Shown here one piece after another: positions 58,875 through 64,000 of a stretch of 64,000 bases of DNA. The translations under genes were made by a program, and so were the position numbers. The notes beneath the pieces were generated by a model. It was not told the DNA's origin. It ran no database searches and saw only the letters and a list, made by a program, of their open reading frames with translations. Each line of letters opens with the position of its first letter. Within the stretch, counting starts at the first letter, position 1. Origin of the DNA: Primulina eburnea (taxonomy: Eukaryota > Streptophyta > Magnoliopsida > Lamiales > Gesneriaceae); assembly GCF_022965805.1 (NCBI RefSeq), contig NC_133101.1, positions 46,952,342-47,016,341 of the forward strand. The letters are read 5' to 3'.

Positions 58875-60219
58875 GGTTTACATCTGTCGGAAGTGAGCAT
58901 ATGGTATGCAAACTTCAGAGATCTATTTATGGTCTAAAACAGGCATCTAGGGTAGGGTGATTTTCGTAACGTGGCAAAACCGATATCAAAAATTCATACC
59001 GTACCGATACCGTCCGAAATTTTCTAGAAAGAATTACACCAAACATATATTCGATACTGGTTACTAAAAAATGTCGACTATTTATTTTCGGTATTTCGGT
59101 ATTTCCACCCCTATCTAGGAGTTGGAACCTTAGATTCGATAGTACAATCAAAGAGTTTGATTTTACTAAGAATCCTGAGGAACCCTGTGTGTATAAGAAG
59201 GTCAGTGGGAGTGCTGTGACATTCTTGGTGCTGTATGTTGATGACATTCTACTCATTGGGAATGATGTAGGAATGTTGCATCAACCAAGATATGGTTAGC
59301 AAGCAAGTTCTCGATTCAAGACTTGGGTGAAGCATCTTTTGTATTGGGAATACAAATCTATAGAGATAGATCAAAGAGATTGCTTGATCTCACCCAGTCC
59401 ACATACATTGATACCATCCTGAAGCGATTCTCGATGGATGAGTCCAAGAGAGGACATATACCAATGTGTCATGGCGTGACCCTATCCAAGTCTATGTCTC
59501 CCAAGACTGATGCGGAGATAGCGGCGATGACACACATTCCGTATGCTTCGGCAATTGGTAGCATCATGTATGGAATGATATCCACACATCCTGACGTGGC
59601 TTTTGCACTAAGTGTAGTAAGTAGATATCAATCGAACCCTGGTCTTCCACATTGGAAAGCTGTGAAAGACATCCTCAAGTACTTGAGGAGGACCAATAAA
59701 TTGTTCTTGGTCTATGGGGGTGGAGAACTAAAATTGGAAGGCTATACCGACTCTAGCTTCCAAAGCGATATTGATGACTCAAAGTCAACCTCTGGGTTCA
59801 TATTCATGCTCAATGGTGCTGCTGTCTCTTGGAAGAGTTCCAAGCAAGACAGTACAGCGGATTCCACCACTGAGGCAGAATACATTGCTGCATCAGCTGC
59901 AGCAAAGGAGGCAGTTTGGATAAGGAATTTCGTCCAAGAGTTGGGCGTCATTCCTAATGGAGTTGCTCCTGTCCCGGTGTTTTGTGACAACACGGGAGCC
60001 ATTGCTCAAGCAAAGGAGCCGAGGTCTCATCAGAAGTCCAAACACGTATTGAGAAAGTACCACATCCTCAGAGAGATCGTGGAAAGAGGAGATGTCATGA
60101 TTGACAAAGTCGACTCCGCAGATAATGTTGCTGATCCACTAACTAAGCCTTTACCTGGACCATTATTCGAGAAGCATCGCGAATCAATGGGTTTGAAGCA
60201 TATGAGTAGTTGGCTCTAG
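58875..60219 (+). pseudogene. Angela-like pol, 3' part (end of RT, RNase H)
   Basis: RT resumes after the gypsy insert (TSVGSEHMVCKLQRSIYGLK). It is broken by the MITE-like insert after KQAS, continues SWNLRFDSTIKEFDF, and reaches catalytic YVDDILLIGNDVG near 59237. A one-base deletion at about 59280 shifts frame. From 59323 the frame is open to 60219: LGEASFVLGIQIYRD, RNase H with GYTDSSFQSDIDDSKSTSGF, TEAEYIA, and the tail NVADPLTKPLPGP. Confidence 0.94.
58952..59112. mobile_element. 161-bp MITE-like insertion in RT
   Basis: Flanked by ATCTAGG (58945-58951 and 59113-59119; 8 bp with one mismatch). Ends GTAGGGTG... and ...CACCCCT are imperfectly inverted. The interior is full of ACCGATA/CGGTATT motifs. 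Removing it and one duplication copy restores a continuous RT frame. The length of the duplication and the termini suggest a hAT-type MITE. Confidence 0.8.
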
Positions 60220-60233
60220 TGCAAGTGGGAGAT

Positions 60234-62297
60234 TGTTAGAGTAGGTGCCCGTCGAGCCAAGTGTTGGACGAGTGTTCACAATGAAACTCTATGTATAAAC
60301 GATCTTTATTTTAATTATATTTGAAATTATTGTTTTGGCACATCTTTATCTGTATACTCATGCTAGTTCCATAGATAAAGTCCTTGAATATACAAATAGT
60401 AGAAAGAATATGAGATGCTCATATGATGAGTATCATGAAACTTATATTTGGAATACTGTATATTCTAAACAGTTCCTAGTCGATTCAGCCGCCGCTAAGA
60501 AGGATATAGGCCGCTCGAGTTAGAGACTAGTATCTGCGATGTGAGTACCATGTTTCATTGGTAGGGGACATTGTGATGTCCAAGCATGCAGATAGGTGCT
60601 CCTGGTAGAGTGCACTGAACAACCCTCCATTAAAGGACTTTCCAAGTGGTTCTCACTTATCGAGTGGAAACGTCCTAGTTTATGGTTGTACACCATTAGT
60701 CCTTATGACCCGGGACAACATTGAGACTCTATGTGCTAGCATTGCACTTTGACTTGTTTACCGACTCTCAAGGGGTCATCAGGTGGCAAGGTTGGGTGTT
60801 CTGTCGAAACATATAGGAGTCGATGCATTGTAGTCGGGGATTCACCGCTTACCTTCGGGTATGGATATCCTATGTGTCTTCATGTATATGTAGTGTGAAA
60901 TCTCTGATCAGAGTATGGTGGTAATTATGAAAGGAGTTTCATAGATTACACCATCGATGCAACTACGGCATGACACATAGTATCGATTCATTGACAACTC
61001 TCGATAAACCAATGGTTGTCGAATCGGTCGGGATATATGAGTTGAAGGGACCGTACTGTACGCTAACCATAATTGAATGGTTCTTGCAGGCACTATCATT
61101 TGATACCTAGGGAATCATGTAAGCGATGCTGCTAGGCGTTTAACATGATTGGTTGGGTACTATCAGACTTGAGTTCTGACGTTCTTGTTATCAAGTAGTT
61201 GATAAGTAAGAATGGAGCAATTGGGGTATGCTCATATAAGGACATGTTTAGTCCGAATCACATGGAGATGTGAACCCACGGCTAGTTGTATCAATGAACC
61301 ATTGAGGGCCACACAAGTGCTGGCTTTCTAGATCCCGTTGAGAAGTAAAATTAGTTCAATGTGTTGAACGACTTATAAATGAGTTTATAAGTGTAAGGAA
61401 AAATAAAAGTATGACTTCTATAAGAGAAATGTAAATTTTAATTTATGGAAGTGTTCCTAAATTAAAAGTTGGCCAATTGAATAATGTATTTGAAAATTGT
61501 GATTTTCATAAACATTATTATGGACTAAATTAAATTAATTCAAGTGTTGAATTAATTAAACACTAGTGGACCTAGTAGAGTCCAAATAATTAAATTAATT
61601 CAAGTGTTGAATTAATTAAATTATATTGAGTCTTGTAGAGCTCAATTTAAATTAATTATTTAACTAGTGGGACTTGGATAAATTCAAGTAATGTTTAATT
61701 AGTCTCAAATATGTTTGAGATAATTAAATTTAGTCCATGGTTTTTATTTTGATAATAAACCATATAATATGCATGCATGGGAGGTGAAGGGTTGGAGACA
61801 ACTTTTTCAAATATCAAGGCTTGGCATGCTACTTTTGTCTCTACTTTTTGCAAGTCCAAGACAAGTCTCCCTCCCCTCTTTTCCATGTATGATGGCCGAA
61901 ACATTGCATACCATTCTCTCAAGTTTTCTCTCAATTTTTCTCTTCAAGTGTTGAGGAAGAAAAATACTTCTCTTTGAAAAATCCTTTTATTTTTCTAGTG
62001 CAAAATAAGAGGGGTTCTAGTTTGCTAGTGGTGGGCCTAATTTTGAAGGAAAGAAAGGAGTCCAAGGAAGCTTGTAGATCTTCATTCCATTCAAGAGCCA
62101 AGTTGTTCACAACTTGGTTGGAGCCATCATCAACCTTAAGAGGTTGATAGGTAACTATTTCTAAACACACTATGAATGTCATTTTGGTGTTTTATTGTAT
62201 TTCCTACAGAAAATCATGGTGGCCGAAATGTATATGCTAAAATCGAAATTTTTGTGCTTCCGTTGCGTTTCCGGCCACCGTAACCGATCCTCTTTCA
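60234..62297 (+). repeat. 3' LTR of Angela-like element
   Basis: 2,064 bp partner of 49240-51305, following the purine stretch at 60220-60233. Confidence 0.97.
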
Positions 62298-62302
62298 CTT
62301 AC

Positions 62303-63167
62303 GAAGACGAATGACTGATCAGTTGAAACTGATCGGTTGATATATTCAGTTGTGAGCTTACCAGCGGATCAGCTGATCATTCAGTTCTACACATCATCAG
62401 TTGTTAAAAAGGACATTCAACCGACGACAGTACAAAGCAGACTGCAACTCGTAGTGGAACTCCACATTTCAGATATTACAGTGTACGCATGTCAGAATAA
62501 TATTGACGTGGCAATCCACGAATATAAAAATTCAAATGATATTTAATGTTACTGTTGGAGAAGCCTATAAATAAGTGAGAAAAGCAGTTGAGAAATAATA
62601 ATTGATCTATCTATTCTCACAAGCTTGCTGTTATACTGCTGAATTTATAGCTCTTATTCAAGAATAAAAAATCTCGTACTTATCTGATTTATTTTTAGCA
62701 TTTGAGGCTATCTTTCGAGCTTACAAGCACAAACCATTTTATTGTTTATTTGATCTTAACTAGATCAGTTGTGCTAAGTTCAGTCGAAGAACTGTGAGAT
62801 ATTTAGTAAACTAAAAGTTTCAGTTTTGGCAGTGTTTAGTCCAAACTGAAGTGGGTCTGTACAAGTTTGTATCGATCAAATTCTTTTAGTGCATATTCTA
62901 TCCTGGTGATATAAGGGGTGACGTAGTAGTAATTCAAATCTCCGAACATCTATAAATCTTTATGTTATTACTTCAGTTATTTCTTCTATCTTTCAATCAG
63001 TTTATTTCCGCAACTGTTATCAGTTAAACTGATTGTCATTGACTGACAAGATTCCTAGTTTCAGTTTGTCACAAAACTGACACTTCATTCGAAAAGATTA
63101 TAAAATCGTGAGTGTTTATTCAATCTCCCTTCTAAACACATTTCAACCTATCAACCGATTCTAACAA
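62303..63167 (+). repeat. SIRE-like copia 5' LTR, remainder
   Basis: Continues the LTR cut at 49239. It has a TATA box at 62566-62573 (TATAAATA), the block AGTTTCAGTTTTGGCAGTG (about 62816) and ends near GATTCTAACA. A decayed primer site (GTTATAAGAGCAG) follows. Confidence 0.75.
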
Positions 63168-63225
63168 GTGTTATAAGAGCAGTTGAATCTTGTCTCAGAA
63201 TACTTTTATTCACAAACTGATCAAC

Positions 63226-64000
63226 ATGTCTTCATTCAACAAAATACCGATGTTTTCAAAGAAAAGATTTTGACGACTGAAAAATCAGAATGCAGGCTCA
63301 TTTAGCTACACAAGATGACGACATGTGATATGCCATTACTGATGGTCCCATGAAGATCCTAAAAGCAAATATAGCAGTTGCCATTACTGATGGGGCACCT
63401 CATCGCATAGAAAAGCCCAAAGAGGAATGGACAACTGAGAACAAAAGGAAAGCCAACCTAGACAATGTGGCTAAGGATATCTTATACAAAACGCTGGATA
63501 AAGTAACTTTCAGCAAAATCAAGATGTGCAAAACTGGAAAAGAGATATGGGAGAAACTGATCCAGCTGTGTGAAAGAAATGAACAAACAAAAGAGAACAA
63601 ACTATCAGTTGTTGTTCAGAAATTTGATAACATCAAGATGAAAGCTGGTGAATCCATGCATGATTATGATGAGAGTATCCGTGGCATAATCAATGAGCTA
63701 AATGCACTTGGAAAAGTGTTTTCAAACAAATAAGTGACACTGAAGGTGGTCAGAGGTCTTCCCAATGAATGAGATGTCAAGACCATGGCAATCAGAGAGT
63801 CAAAGAATCTTAACAAGATCAAACTTCATGACTTGTTTGCTGATTTAAAGACTTACGAGTTTGAACTACAAACCAGAGAAAGAGAACCTTCTACACCAAC
63901 TGCCACAACTGCTTTAACTGCTGTCAGACTGGAACCAACTGGTCCAGTTGACAAATCTGCTGATCAACTGAGCAATGATGCTATGTCATTGATTGTCAAG
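63226..64000 (+). pseudogene. SIRE-like copia gag, degenerate, runs off the window
   Basis: Begins MSSFNKIPMFSKK. A frameshift near 63260 and TGA codons at two expected Trp positions break the N-terminal part. The stretch 63350-63733 is open (MKILKANIAVAITDG, DILYKTLDKVTFSKIKM, ENKLSVVVQKFDNIKMKAGE). TAA follows, then TGA at a Trp position, and the same frame continues to the edge (TMAIRESKNLNKIKLHDLFA, LEPTGPVDKSADQLSNDAMS). Structural protein of the element into whose LTR the Angela-like copia inserted. Confidence 0.88.

Larger units (their letters stand above)
49240..62297 (+). mobile_element. Angela/BARE-like Ty1/copia element, 13,058 bp with nested inserts, duplication CTTAC
   Basis: LTRs are at 49240-51305 and 60234-62297 (2,066 and 2,064 bp, nearly identical, TGTTAGAGTAGG...TCCTCTTTCA). 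The target duplication CTTAC is at 49235-49239 and 62298-62302. The primer site is at 51308 and a purine stretch CAAGTGGGAG precedes the 3' LTR. The interior carries gag-pol interrupted by a gypsy derivative (55688-58874) and a MITE-like insert (58952-59112), so the element itself is about 9.7 kb. Gag start and knuckle resemble BARE/Angela; lineage is inferred. Confidence 0.97.

Overview
The window is plant nuclear DNA. It holds one interrupted single-copy gene with GT-AG introns, several plant-type LTR retrotransposons (Ty1/copia and Ty3/gypsy), L1-type LINEs with poly(A) tails, and AT-rich spacers. The retroelement families look like those of asterid eudicots, perhaps Lamiales, but that placement is an impression from memory and was not tested.

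The only recognisable host gene is on the minus strand from 46781 to 11754: alpha-N-acetylglucosaminidase (NAGLU, glycoside hydrolase family 89). I could join 19 exons. Every junction keeps phase except for one missing base in exon 15 (near 15495), and intron 12 needs a GC donor. The model totals 2,400 nt with that base counted, about 799 residues, which is normal for the plant family. The gene covers 35 kb, mainly because intron 9 is about 19 kb of nested transposons. Other introns hold a 5'-truncated LINE with a perfect 17-bp target duplication (intron 3), LINE debris plus a 3 x 166-bp tandem repeat (intron 7), and LTR-like sequence (intron 16).

Intron 9 is layered. An old plus-strand copia relic (about 18893-37013) was split twice. 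One insertion is a minus-strand copia (20075-29761), which itself carries a complete Ale-type copia (20665-25606, duplication GGAAC) and a tiny TRIM (25655-26518, duplication GTTAT). The other is a plus-strand L1-like LINE (about 30197-35100).

Left of the gene, 1-5681 is the 5' part of a minus-strand Ty3/gypsy element: integrase, RNase H, RT, protease, Gag, primer site and a 1.93-kb LTR. Next come degraded gypsy-like and copia-like LTR relics (to about 9.5 kb) and an AT-rich spacer.

Right of the gene, a gypsy LTR relic (about 47.7-49.07 kb) contains a SIRE-like copia. That copia's 5' LTR is interrupted by a 13,058-bp Angela/BARE-like copia (49240-62297, duplication CTTAC). The Angela element carries in its RT gene a 3,187-bp internally deleted gypsy element with only a Gag remnant (55688-58874, duplication GGTTT) and a 161-bp MITE-like insert. 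The SIRE gag (degenerate) runs off the right edge.

No RNA genes, CRISPR arrays or bacterial-type operons were seen. Many otherwise open frames are broken by single-base deletions, often in homopolymers, so residual consensus error must be weighed against real decay.
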